Shown piece after piece: positions 1 to 8,224 of a stretch of 64,000 nucleotides of DNA; position 1 is the first letter of the stretch, and every line of letters begins with the position of its first letter. Made by a program: the position numbers and the translations under genes. The DNA is from Clostridium_AD sp050717515. Its GTDB lineage: Bacteria > Bacillota > Clostridia > Clostridiales > Clostridiaceae. The notes below the pieces were generated by a model. The model was not told the DNA's origin, ran no database searches, and saw only the letters and a list, made by a program, of their open reading frames with translations. The stretch lies in NCBI RefSeq assembly GCF_050717515.1, contig NZ_JBOITL010000032.1, forward strand, positions 248,001 through 312,000, read 5' to 3'.

Positions 1-849
1 CTTTTATTAATGTTAACTATAATTATAGTTAAAGGAATAATAGATCCTATTGGACCAATTGTAGCTACATCTTACCAAGGTGGATTCTCAAAAGCTTTAA
101 TAGAAGGATATCAAACAACGGATGCTATGACTGGTGTTATATTTTCATCAATAATTCTTGCATCTATTAGAGCAAAAGGTTATAAAAGCTCAAAAGATAT
201 AATGAGAATAACTATGAAATCGGCTTTAGTGTCTTTAATAGGTTTATCTTTTGTATATACGGGACTTATGTATCTTGGAACTCAAACAACTACTTTATTC
301 CCTGGAAAAATATCTAGAACTAGTCTGGTTACAGAAATTGTTAGATTAGACTTAGGTAGTGTTGGTAGTATTATACTTAGCTTATGTGTTACTATTGCAT
401 GCTTAACCACTGCTATAGGAATACTTTCAGCTGGATCGAAATTCTTTGCTAAGCTTTTTAAGGGTAAATTATCTTATAAAAGTATTGCTATTAGTATGGC
501 TTTATTAAGTGGGGTAATGGCTACAAAGGATGTTGATAGTTTAATTAAATTGGCAAGTCCAGTTTTACAAATTATATATCCAATTGTAATTGTTCTAATA
601 GCTACTACTTTGCTTGGTGATATAGTGAAAAATAATAAGGTAGTTGCTATAACTACATACACAGTTTTAATAGTAAGTGTTTTAAATACTATTAATAATT
701 TAACAGCAAATAGTATTGGATTTTTTAAATATGTTCCGCTATCCAGTGCAGGATTTGGATGGGTTATACCAGCTGTACTTGCTTTTGTAATATCTAACCG
801 TTTAGTAAAAATAAATAAAATTACTGAAAATAGAGAATTAGCGGCTTAG
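1..849 (+). CDS. brnQ: Branched-chain amino acid carrier BrnQ, C-terminal part (5' end outside window)
   Basis: The reading frame is open from base 1, so the gene starts upstream of the window. About 282 residues of a carrier normally near 430-450 are visible. The product is a multi-pass inner-membrane protein of the LivCS/BrnQ family, which takes up leucine, isoleucine and valine with a cation. The visible part has hydrophobic helices separated by short loops and a family-like IDPIGPIVATSYQGGF stretch near the left edge. It ends 70 bp before a strong bidirectional terminator shared with the convergent hypA gene. No regulatory region can be seen because the 5' end is missing. The family assignment rests on recognised sequence. 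Substrate preference is inferred from the family. Confidence 0.88.
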   Translation, partial: LLLMLTIIIVKGIIDPIGPIVATSYQGGFSKALIEGYQTTDAMTGVIFSSIILASIRAKGYKSSKDIMRITMKSALVSLIGLSFVYTGLMYLGTQTTTLFPGKISRTSLVTEIVRLDLGSVGSIILSLCVTIACLTTAIGILSAGSKFFAKLFKGKLSYKSIAISMALLSGVMATKDVDSLIKLASPVLQIIYPIVIVLIATTLLGDIVKNNKVVAITTYTVLIVSVLNTINNLTANSIGFFKYVPLSSAGFGWVIPAVLAFVISNRLVKINKITENRELAA

Positions 850-918
850 TCCACTAGAGTCTATAAAAATACGTTGCGTTTTTTTAAGCAGTTGACAGGA
901 TTTCATTAAAAACAAAAG

Positions 919-950
919 CCCTACAAAATTTAAATTTTGTAGGGTTTTTA
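919..950. terminator. Bidirectional rho-independent terminator between brnQ and hypA
   Basis: A perfect 13 bp inverted repeat with no loop (arm ccctacaaaattt) spans 919-944. T-rich sequence follows on the plus strand and an A-rich stretch precedes it, so it can stop both converging transcripts. Confidence 0.85.
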
Positions 951-974
951 AATTAAACTTTTTTTAGTCTAGAT

Positions 975-1316
975 TTAGCAAGCGACAATTTCTTTAATCA
1001 TAAACTCTCTTCCGCTTAATAACGCCCAGTCCTTACCTGCGCAGTTTGGACATGTTTGATTATGTTCAATTATATTAAAAACTTTATTACACTTTTTGCA
1101 AAGGCCATTACCAGGCAATATTTCAATTTCTAATTTCATATCTTGCATTGACGTACCATCCACTGCTGCAGGGTAACAGGCTTCAATATATTTTGGAATC
1201 ATGGATGAGAGCTCGCCAATTTGGAGAACCAATTTATCGAATTTTGTTAAATTATTTTTTTCTGCGAAGTCCTCAACTGTTTTAATGACTTCAAACACCA
1301 CGCCTAATTCATGCAA
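975..1316 (-). CDS. hypA: HypA/HybF family hydrogenase nickel incorporation protein
   Basis: The protein has 113 residues, the usual HypA size. It opens with MHELGV, which supplies the nickel-binding His2 and Glu3. It carries the zinc-binding pair CKKC (near 73-76) and CPNC (near 90-93). HypA passes Ni2+ to metalloenzyme precursors together with the GTPase HypB. It is the last gene of a leftward group hypB - FAD/iron-sulfur oxidoreductase - hypA, 101 bp after the oxidoreductase gene; that gap holds a GC-rich hairpin (gggggc...ccccc). An AGAGGTGA ribosome site lies about 10 bp upstream of the ATG. No hydrogenase structural gene or hypCDEF is in the window, so the nickel client, which could be a NiFe hydrogenase or CO dehydrogenase, is unknown. 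Confidence 0.9.
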   Translation of the reverse strand: MHELGVVFEVIKTVEDFAEKNNLTKFDKLVLQIGELSSMIPKYIEACYPAAVDGTSMQDMKLEIEILPGNGLCKKCNKVFNIIEHNQTCPNCAGKDWALLSGREFMIKEIVAC

Positions 1317-1417
1317 ATGAACTCACCTCTACTTTTTGGCATCCAAAGATTGATGGGGGGGATTTGTGCCCCCGCCTTTCATTTGTTGCAATATTAATTT
1401 TTATTGCTTTTCTTTTT

Positions 1418-4096
1418 CTATTTGCGTAAGGATTTTTTAACCTTATGGATAAATATTCTACCTTTACGCTTAATCATATTTTTAATAATTATCGGTTTAA
1501 GATTTTCAAGCGCTACGCTTTCAGCGTCATATTTTCTGACAAGTGAAATAGCATCGAATTTACATCTAGTAGTACATGCACCACAGCCTACACACATATA
1601 CTCATCTACAGTTGTAGCACCGCAACCAAGGCAACGTTCTGCTTCCTTCTTAACTTGATCTTCTGTAAAGGTACTTCGTAAATCCTTAAAGGTTTCTTTT
1701 GATTTGTTTCCATCCACAGGTAGTGCTTTTTGCCTTGGTGTATGATCATAGCTTTCAAGAGTCAAGTTTTCTTTATCAAGTGCATGATATTCTCTTCTGT
1801 CACGACCATTAATCAAGCTCTGTCCCGGTTGAACATAACGATGTATTGAAATTGCACCTTCTTTACCCATAGCAATGGCATCGATAGCAAATTTAGGACC
1901 TGTCATAGCATCTCCGCCTGCAAATACATCTGGCTCTCCTGTTTGAAGCGTAAAGGAATCTGCTTTAATTGTCTTGTTTGGATTTAATTCTATTTTACTG
2001 TTTTCCAGCAGTTTGCCCCAAGCAATTCCTTGTCCTACTGAAATCAGAACATGGTTTGTTTTAACAGTCTTAGTTTCATTTTCATCAAATACAGGACTGA
2101 ATTTTCCATCCTTGTCGAAAACTGAAAGACATTTTTTAAATTCTATAGCTACAACATGTCCATTTTCTTTAAGAATTCGTTTTGGACCCCAAGAATTGTT
2201 GATACCAATATCTTCTGACAATGCTTCTTCAATTTCTTCTTCAAGGGCTGGCATTTCTTTTCGGCTTTCAAGGCAATACATATCAACTTTTGAGGCTCCA
2301 AGTCTTGCAGCTGTTCCTGCAACGTCAATAGCAACGTTACCGCCACCGATTACAACTACATTTCCTTCAAGTTTTATGTCGTTACCAAGGTTTACATCTC
2401 GCAGAAAATCAACACCTGTAATAACGCCTTCTGCATCTTCACCCTCGATACCGAGATTTCTACCTGCCTGAGCACCGATTGCAAGATAGAATGCTTTATA
2501 ACCCTGATTTCTAAGGTCTTTAAGGCTGACATCGCGACCTACTTCAATATTTGTCTTGAACTCAACGCCCAGTTCTCTTAAAATATCAATTTCTGAATTA
2601 ATTACGTCTTTTTCCAGTCTATAAGATGGAATTCCAAGTGTAAGCATTCCACCAAGTGCTTTTTGTTTTTCAAACACTGTTACCTTATAACCGTCAATAG
2701 CTAAATAGTAAGCACAAGAAAGACCGGAAGGGCCAGCACCGATAATGGCAATTTTCTTTCCGTATTCATGTCTAAGTTTTGGTACATAACGGTTATCTAT
2801 GTTTAAATCTTGCTGTGCAATGAATTTTTTAATTTCATCCACAGCAACGGGATCATCAATATCACCCCTTGTACAGGCGGATTCACATTTTCTTGGGCAG
2901 ATACGTCCACATACTGCTGGGAATGGATTTTCGTTCTTGATAAGTTCAAGTGCTTCTTTATATTTTCCCATAGAAGCCAGCTTAATATATCCTTGAACAG
3001 ATATGTGAGCTGGACAATTTGTTTTACAAGGACTTGTACCGGTTGCAACAACATTTTCTCTATTGGTACGATAGTCCTCATTCCATTTGTCTGGACCCCA
3101 CTCTGTATTAGATGGAAAATCCTCTCGAGTATCCGGAGTAATTGGTGTTTTAGTACATAAATTTTGGCCTAATTTCAATGCGTTAACAGGACAAACCGCA
3201 ACACATTCGCCACAAGCAACACATTTATCTTTATCGATTTTTGAAACATAATTTGAACGCACAAAATCATTGTTAAGATACATTCCGGCAAATCTCATAG
3301 CGAAACAGGAACAACCGCAGCAGTTACAAATGGCGTGTGTTTTTCCTGGACCGTCCATATTTGGTATACTATGCATCAAACCATTTTCTTCGGCTTTTTT
3401 AATAATTTCAAAAGCTTCCGGGCGAGTAATTTCTCGGCCCCTGCCTGTACGGATATAGAATTCAGCAGCATGTCCCATCTGAATACACATATCTTCCTTC
3501 AAGTGACCGCAACCTTCTCCCATAGCTTCTCTTGATGTGCGGCAAGAACAATCTGAAACTGAGAAAATAGTATTTTCATTGAGATATGTAGAAACTTCCT
3601 CATAGGATGCTCTTCTGGTTTCTCCATCAATGGCTGTTTCAATAGGGATAACCCGCATAGCGCCTGTGCCTATAGGAAAAAGACCTACACTCATGGGGCC
3701 TTTTTTTCTTCCGTATTCCTCAAAAGCCTTGGCAATTTGCGGATACTTTTTAACGTTTTCCTTGTTGTTAACCATCATTTCCATGTGTCCCGGAACCCAA
3801 ATATCATTCCAGTATTTATCGACACCGTCAATTTTGTTGACAAAAGCAACACCGGCAATGGCCAATTCCCATAAGAGTTTCGCTGTTTTATCTACAGATT
3901 TACCACAGAGTGCTGCAACTTCCTTCGCACTCTTTGGTTTACGCAGTTCAAGGCAAAGTGCCACTTCCGCCATTTCTTCTGTAACAACAGGTTCTAGAAT
4001 TTTATATTCCGGATGTTCTGGCGTAATTTCTGTTTTTGTACCCCGTTTTGTCCTACTAATCTTATTAGCAAGATCTAATACTCTTTCTTTTACCAT
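1418..4096 (-). CDS. Large FAD/NAD(P) and multi-[4Fe-4S] oxidoreductase, copy A (GltD/NfnB-like core)
   Basis: The 892-residue soluble protein has four parts. An N-terminal domain carries unusual cysteine clusters (CSCR near 183; CNCCGCSC near 257-264). A bacterial ferredoxin motif CVACGECVAVCP lies near 292. A GltD/NfnB-like core has the iron-sulfur entry cysteines (357-408), an FAD fold GAGPSG near 453 and an NAD(P) fold GGGNVA near 584. The C-terminal end has CLGCG and CVGCGACTTRC clusters. Such proteins move electrons between NAD(P)H and ferredoxin; the partner here is unknown. I start at the ATG at 4096, not the in-frame ATG at 4114: the latter overlaps the GGGGGGG ribosome site, and the paralogue at 5166-7850 starts at the matching place. 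It lies 37 bp after hypB and before hypA. Codons are richer in G and C than those of neighbours. Confidence 0.85.
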   Translation of the reverse strand: MVKERVLDLANKISRTKRGTKTEITPEHPEYKILEPVVTEEMAEVALCLELRKPKSAKEVAALCGKSVDKTAKLLWELAIAGVAFVNKIDGVDKYWNDIWVPGHMEMMVNNKENVKKYPQIAKAFEEYGRKKGPMSVGLFPIGTGAMRVIPIETAIDGETRRASYEEVSTYLNENTIFSVSDCSCRTSREAMGEGCGHLKEDMCIQMGHAAEFYIRTGRGREITRPEAFEIIKKAEENGLMHSIPNMDGPGKTHAICNCCGCSCFAMRFAGMYLNNDFVRSNYVSKIDKDKCVACGECVAVCPVNALKLGQNLCTKTPITPDTREDFPSNTEWGPDKWNEDYRTNRENVVATGTSPCKTNCPAHISVQGYIKLASMGKYKEALELIKNENPFPAVCGRICPRKCESACTRGDIDDPVAVDEIKKFIAQQDLNIDNRYVPKLRHEYGKKIAIIGAGPSGLSCAYYLAIDGYKVTVFEKQKALGGMLTLGIPSYRLEKDVINSEIDILRELGVEFKTNIEVGRDVSLKDLRNQGYKAFYLAIGAQAGRNLGIEGEDAEGVITGVDFLRDVNLGNDIKLEGNVVVIGGGNVAIDVAGTAARLGASKVDMYCLESRKEMPALEEEIEEALSEDIGINNSWGPKRILKENGHVVAIEFKKCLSVFDKDGKFSPVFDENETKTVKTNHVLISVGQGIAWGKLLENSKIELNPNKTIKADSFTLQTGEPDVFAGGDAMTGPKFAIDAIAMGKEGAISIHRYVQPGQSLINGRDRREYHALDKENLTLESYDHTPRQKALPVDGNKSKETFKDLRSTFTEDQVKKEAERCLGCGATTVDEYMCVGCGACTTRCKFDAISLVRKYDAESVALENLKPIIIKNMIKRKGRIFIHKVKKSLRK

Positions 4097-4133
4097 ATGT
4101 AATGCCCCCCCCATATTAATTTTCGTTATGATG

Positions 4134-4805
4134 CTATTTTTCTTTCCAATTTTTTACTTCAGTACGTATCCAGTCGGCCCACTCTGAAGTTCCCTCACCT
4201 GTTTTGGCGGAAATTGGGATAACTTTGATATTCGGATTCAACTTTTTAACACGTGCTTTGACTGCATCTAAATCAAAATCAAAATAGTCCATTGCATCTA
4301 TTTTGTTAATCAATAAAACATCAACAATAGAAAACATTAAAGGATATTTTAGAGGTTTGTCATCTCCCTCTGGTATACTTAAAATCATGGCATTTTTTGA
4401 TGCACCAGTGTCAAATTCTGCTGGACATACCAAATTTCCTACATTTTCTAAGATGACGAAATCAATTCCTTGTGTTCCGAGTCCTTCTAGACCTTGTTTG
4501 GTCATATCTGCATCGAGATGACACATGCCTCCTGTGTGTAATTGAATTACTTTTGTACCTGTCTGCTCAACAGTACGAGCATCCACATCTGAGTCAATGT
4601 CGGCTTCTAAAACTCCGATGCTCATTTCATCTTTCAGAGCCTCAATGGTTCTTAAAACAGTTGTTGTTTTACCCGAACCTGGTGATGACATCAAATTCAA
4701 TAAAAAGGTCTTGTCTTTTTTCAATTCTTCTCTAAGCAAATCTGCTTGCCTGTCGTTGTTTTCAAAAACACTTTTCTTGATCTCAAGAACTTTAAATGTA
4801 TCCAT
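4134..4805 (-). CDS. hypB: HypB hydrogenase nickel incorporation GTPase
   Basis: The 223-residue protein is a SIMIBI-class GTPase that drives nickel delivery by HypA. Visible motifs are the P-loop SSPGSGKTT near 40, the metal-site region TGGMCHLDADM, ENVGNLVCPAEFD, and the base-specificity motif NKID near 170. There is no His-rich N-terminal nickel store. The ATG at 4805 is preferred over one 12 codons upstream because GGGAGG lies 9 bp before it. A near-consensus promoter (4893-4921) drives it, and the FAD/iron-sulfur gene follows 37 bp downstream with hypA last. A truncated second copy of its 3' end survives at 7886-7966. Confidence 0.92.
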   Translation of the reverse strand: MDTFKVLEIKKSVFENNDRQADLLREELKKDKTFLLNLMSSPGSGKTTTVLRTIEALKDEMSIGVLEADIDSDVDARTVEQTGTKVIQLHTGGMCHLDADMTKQGLEGLGTQGIDFVILENVGNLVCPAEFDTGASKNAMILSIPEGDDKPLKYPLMFSIVDVLLINKIDAMDYFDFDLDAVKARVKKLNPNIKVIPISAKTGEGTSEWADWIRTEVKNWKEK

Positions 4806-4892
4806 ATACTGCTTCCTCCCTTTATAAAAAAATGTTTGCAATCACTGAGTGATGATGCGCACCCTTATTAGATTGTTATTTTTGTTATTTTA

Positions 4893-4921
4893 AGTATATT
4901 TAAAAACGATATCATTGTCAA
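4893..4921 (-). promoter_or_regulatory. Promoter of the hypB operon
   Basis: On the minus strand TTGACA (4916-4921) and TATACT (4893-4898) are separated by exactly 17 bp. This is near-consensus for the housekeeping sigma factor, about 88 bp before the hypB start. The same promoter recurs with an 18 bp spacer at 8005-8034. Confidence 0.75.
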
Positions 4922-4963
4922 AAAAGTAACACACTTGCAATTCCAACGTTTGCACGCTTTCTA

Positions 4964-5060
4964 TTTGGAGTCTAGTTTACACATTGAAGATTGAATGAAC
5001 CATGTGTTAAACGCTCATAAGAAAGATTACGATGCACATAAGTGTAAACTATACTCCAAA
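4964..5060. repeat. Long inverted repeat upstream of the hypB promoter (copy A)
   Basis: Arms of 19 bp (4964-4982, tttggagtctagtttacac; 5042-5060) pair with one mismatch around a 59 bp centre. The element sits between a leftward terminator and the hypB promoter. A related element at 8077-8173 keeps the pairing although two positions of each arm differ, so the changes compensate. Both centres share an identical 37 bp stretch that reads KKDYDAHKCKLY on the plus strand, which may be the tail of a lost transposase. It could be the end of a decayed mobile element or a conserved structured element. Confidence 0.6.
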
Positions 5061-5101
5061 ATAAAAAAGTTGCTTAAATGATTCAAAATCATCTAAGCAA
5101 C
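5061..5101 (-). terminator. Terminator of the copy-B oxidoreductase gene
   Basis: Read leftward, a hairpin with arm gttgcttagatgatt (stem 5069-5101, one internal mismatch) is followed by a T-rich run. It lies 65 bp after the stop of the 5166-7850 gene and is duplicated at 8173-8213. Confidence 0.7.
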
Positions 5102-5165
5102 ACTTTGTACAAAAAGAGGTCTTTATGATACAGCTTTTGAGTATCATTTTAGCAAGCAATGTTTT

Positions 5166-7850
5166 TTATTTGTGTAAGGATTTTTTAATCTTATGAACAA
5201 AGATTCTACCTTTACGCCTTATCATATTTTTAATAATTATCGGTTTAAGCTTTTCTATAGGTACGCTTGAAGCGTCATATTTTCTGACAAGTGAAATAGC
5301 ATCGAACTTACATCTGGTTGTACATGCACCGCATCCTATACACATGTATTCATCTACGGTTGTGGCACCGCAGCCAAGGCAACGTTCTGCTTCCTTCTTC
5401 ACTTGCTCTTCTGTAAATGTACTTCGTAAATCTTTAAAGGTTTCTTTTGATTTCTTTCCATCCACAGGTAGTGCTCTTTGCCTTGGCATATGGTCATAGC
5501 TCTCAATAGTCAAGTTTTCTTTATCAAGTGCGTGATAATCTCTCCTGTCACGACCAATGATTAAGCTCTGTCCTGGGTGAACATAACGATGGATTGAAAT
5601 CGCAGCTTCCTTACCCATAGCAATAGCATCAATAGCAAACCTGGGACCTGTCATTGCATCTCCCCCTGCAAATACATCTGGCTCTCCTGTCTGCAGCGTA
5701 AAGGAATCTGCTTTGATGGTTTTGTTTGGATTTAATTCTATTTTGCTGTTTTCCAGCAGTTTGCCCCAGTCTATTCCTTGACCTACTGAAATCAGAACAT
5801 GATTTGTCTTAACAATCACAGTTTCATTTTCATCAAATATAGGACTGAATTTTCCATTCTTATCGAAAACTGAAACACATTTTTTGAATTCTATGCCGAA
5901 AACACGTCCATTTTCTTTAAGAATTCGTTTTGGACCCCAAGAATTGTTGATACCGATATCTTCTGACAATGCTTCTTCAATTTCTTCTTCAAGGGCTGGC
6001 ATCTCTTTTCGACTTTCAAGGCAATACATATCAACTTTCGAGGCTCCAAGTCTTGCAGCTGTTCCTGCAACGTCAATAGCAACGTTACCACCACCGATTA
6101 CAACTACGTTTGCTTCAAGTTTTATGTCGTTACTAAGGTTTACATCACGGAGGAAATCAACACCTGTAATAACGCCTTTTGCATCTTCACCCTCTATACC
6201 CAAGTTTCTACCTGCCTGAGCACCGATTGCAAGATAGAATGCTTCATACCCATCATTTCTAAGTTCACGAAGGCTGACGTCACTGCCAACTTCAACACCT
6301 GTCTTGAACTCAACGCCCAGTTCCCTCAAAATATCAATTTCTGAGTTTATTACTTCTTTTTCCAATCTATAAGATGGAATTCCAAGTGTAAGCATTCCAC
6401 CAAGTGCTTTTTGTTTTTCAAACACTGTTACCTTATAACCGTCAATAGCTAAGTAGTAAGCACAAGACAGACCGGAAGGGCCAGCACCGATAATGGCAAT
6501 TTTCTTTCCGTAGTCATGTCTTAGTTTTGGTACATAGCGGTTATCCATGTTTAAATCTTGCTCTGCAATGAATTTTTTGATTTCATCTACAGCAACGGGA
6601 TCATCAATATCACCTCTTGTACAGGCGGATTCACATTTTCTTGGACAGATACGTCCACATACTGCTGGAAATGGATTTTCGTTCTTGATAAGTTCAAGTG
6701 CTTCTTTATATTTTCCCTTAGAAGCTAGCTTAATATATCCTTGAACAGATATGTGAGCTGGACACTCTGTTTTACAAGGACTTGTACCGGTTTCAACAAC
6801 ATTTAGCCTATTAGTACGATAATCTACATTCCATTTCTCAGGACCCCACTCTGTATTAGATGGGAAATCCTCTCGAGTGTCTGGAGTAATTGGTGTTTTA
6901 GTACATAACTTTTGGCCTAATTTCAATGCATTAACGGGACAAACCGTAGCACATTCCCCACAAGCAACACATTTGTCTTTATCGATTTTTGAAACATAAT
7001 TTGAACGCACAAAATCATTGTTTAAGAACATTGAGGCATTTCTCGTAGATAAACAGGAACAACCGCAGCAGTTACAAATGGCGTGGGTTTTTCCAGGACC
7101 ATCTGTATTGGGTATTTGATGCATCAAACCATTTTCTTCGGCTTTTTTTATAATTTCAAAAGCTTCCGCGCGGGTAATCTCTCTGCCTCGGCTTGTACGG
7201 ATATAGAATTCTGCAGCATCGCCCAGCTGAATACACATATCTTCCTTCAAGTGACCGCAACCTTCTCCCATAGCTTCTCTTGCTGTACGGCAAGAACAAT
7301 TGGAAACTGAGAAAATAGTATTTTCATTGAGATAACTGGAAATTTCCTCATAGGATGCTCTTCTGCTTTCTCCTTCAATGGATTTTTCGATAGGGATTAC
7401 ACGCATGACGCCTGTTCCTACAGGAAAAAGACCAGCCGCCATGGGGGCTCTTCTTTTCCCGTAACCATCAAAAGCCTGGCCAATTTGCTTAAAGTTTTTA
7501 ACATTTTCCCTATGTGGGTGGTTAACTATCAGTTCCATGTGGCCCGGAACCCAAAGCTCAAGCCAGTATTTATCAACGCCTTCTTTTTCACCAACAAGGC
7601 AAGCACCGGCAACCGCAAGTTCCCATAAGAGTTTTGCTGTTTCCTCTACAGATTTACCACAGATCGCAGCAACTTCCTTCGCACTCTTCGGTTTACGAAG
7701 ATCAAGACAAAGTGCCACTTCTGCCATTTTTTCTGTAACAACAGGTTCCAGAATTTTATATTCCGGATGATCAGGCGTAATTTCTGTTTTTGAACCACGC
7801 TTTGTCCTACTAATCTTATTTGCAAGATCCAATACTTTTTCATTTACCAT
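5166..7850 (-). CDS. Large FAD/NAD(P) and multi-[4Fe-4S] oxidoreductase, copy B
   Basis: This 894-residue paralogue of the 1418-4096 product is close to identical along most of its length by eye. All cofactor motifs are kept: CSC near 185, CNCCGCSC 259-266, ferredoxin cluster 294-304, GltD-type cysteines 359-410, FAD site GAGPSG 455-460, nucleotide site GGGNVA 586-591 and C-terminal clusters 824-847. It is therefore probably functional. Differences concentrate around residues 85-150, in the N-terminal domain. It has its own promoter (8005-8034), a GGGGGG ribosome site and a terminator (5061-5101). A stump of hypB occupies its leader where copy A has intact hypB. It arose by tandem duplication of a hypB-oxidoreductase unit. 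Its redox partners are unknown. Confidence 0.85.
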   Translation of the reverse strand: MVNEKVLDLANKISRTKRGSKTEITPDHPEYKILEPVVTEKMAEVALCLDLRKPKSAKEVAAICGKSVEETAKLLWELAVAGACLVGEKEGVDKYWLELWVPGHMELIVNHPHRENVKNFKQIGQAFDGYGKRRAPMAAGLFPVGTGVMRVIPIEKSIEGESRRASYEEISSYLNENTIFSVSNCSCRTAREAMGEGCGHLKEDMCIQLGDAAEFYIRTSRGREITRAEAFEIIKKAEENGLMHQIPNTDGPGKTHAICNCCGCSCLSTRNASMFLNNDFVRSNYVSKIDKDKCVACGECATVCPVNALKLGQKLCTKTPITPDTREDFPSNTEWGPEKWNVDYRTNRLNVVETGTSPCKTECPAHISVQGYIKLASKGKYKEALELIKNENPFPAVCGRICPRKCESACTRGDIDDPVAVDEIKKFIAEQDLNMDNRYVPKLRHDYGKKIAIIGAGPSGLSCAYYLAIDGYKVTVFEKQKALGGMLTLGIPSYRLEKEVINSEIDILRELGVEFKTGVEVGSDVSLRELRNDGYEAFYLAIGAQAGRNLGIEGEDAKGVITGVDFLRDVNLSNDIKLEANVVVIGGGNVAIDVAGTAARLGASKVDMYCLESRKEMPALEEEIEEALSEDIGINNSWGPKRILKENGRVFGIEFKKCVSVFDKNGKFSPIFDENETVIVKTNHVLISVGQGIDWGKLLENSKIELNPNKTIKADSFTLQTGEPDVFAGGDAMTGPRFAIDAIAMGKEAAISIHRYVHPGQSLIIGRDRRDYHALDKENLTIESYDHMPRQRALPVDGKKSKETFKDLRSTFTEEQVKKEAERCLGCGATTVDEYMCIGCGACTTRCKFDAISLVRKYDASSVPIEKLKPIIIKNMIRRKGRIFVHKIKKSLHK

Positions 7851-7885
7851 ATATAGTCCCCCCCATATTTAGTTTCACTATAATG

Positions 7886-7966
7886 CTATTAGAACTTCCG
7901 ATTTTTTACTTCAGTAGGAATCCAACCGGCCCATTTAGAAGTTTTATCATCCGTTTTAGTGCTAAT
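7886..7966 (-). pseudogene. hypB remnant (last ~25 codons) upstream of oxidoreductase copy B
   Basis: Translated leftward, this stretch reads KWAGWIPTEVKN where intact HypB has EWADWIRTEVKN. The residues before it, ISTKT, match ISAKT. It ends with TAA then TAG near the same place as the true hypB stop. The rest of hypB is gone: the fragment joins directly to the sequence equivalent to the hypB leader near 7967. It has no start codon or ribosome site of its own and now lies in the 5' leader of the copy-B gene. Confidence 0.85.
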
Positions 7967-8004
7967 CTGCACTTTTATTAGATTGTTATAATAATATCAT
8001 TTTA

Positions 8005-8034
8005 AGTATATTTGAAAAATGATATTATTGTCAA
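8005..8034 (-). promoter_or_regulatory. Promoter of oxidoreductase copy B
   Basis: On the minus strand TTGACA (8029-8034) and TATACT (8005-8010) are spaced by 18 bp. It is the duplicate of the hypB promoter. The transcript would start upstream of the hypB stump, giving a leader of about 145 nt. Confidence 0.65.
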
Positions 8035-8076
8035 AAAAGTAAGACACTTTCAATTTCAACGTTTGTCAACTTTCAA

Positions 8077-8173
8077 TTTCAAGTCTAGTTTACATATTTC
8101 AGATGGAACGAATGAGGTGTTAAAAGCTTATAAGAAAGATTACGATGCACATAAGTGTAAACTATACTTGAAA
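8077..8173. repeat. Long inverted repeat (copy B)
   Basis: Arms 8077-8095 (tttcaagtctagtttacat) and 8155-8173 pair with one mismatch and one G-T pair. Relative to copy A, two adjacent pairs changed on both sides (GG/CC to CA/TG). Just before it, the 14-mer actttcaatttcaa occurs twice, at 8046 and 8069, a 23 bp period reminiscent of multiple terminal repeats of insertion sequences. Confidence 0.6.
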
Positions 8174-8213
8174 ACAAAAAAGTTGCTTAAATGATCCAAT
8201 ATCATCTAAGCAA
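8173..8213 (-). terminator. Terminator of the flavin amine-oxidase-like gene
   Basis: Leftward, a hairpin of arms around ttgcttagatgat (8183-8213) is followed by a T-rich run. It lies just after the stop of the 8225-9469 gene and duplicates the terminator at 5061-5101. Confidence 0.65.
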
Positions 8214-8224
8214 GACTTATACCA

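Larger units (their letters stand above)
1418..8213 (-). repeat. Tandem segmental duplication of a terminator-inverted repeat-promoter-hypB-oxidoreductase unit
   Basis: Unit A runs leftward from 5101 to 1418 and unit B from 8213 to 5166. Both hold, in the same order, a terminator hairpin, a long inverted repeat, a TTGACA/TATACT promoter, hypB (intact in A, 81 bp stump in B) and the oxidoreductase gene. Noncoding parts match over most of 4853-5103 versus 7967-8215. About 640 bp of hypB is missing from unit B. hypA exists only once, beyond unit A. Confidence 0.8.

Noticed and set aside
1974..2471. Long antisense frames inside the two oxidoreductase genes
   Set aside because: They mirror the codon pattern of the strongly supported minus-strand genes and have no ribosome sites or recognisable domains.
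8012..8194. A 60-codon plus-strand ORF in the duplicated noncoding region
   Set aside because: The matching region of the other unit has an in-frame stop and only the C-terminal third is shared; it is treated as part of a decayed element, not a gene.
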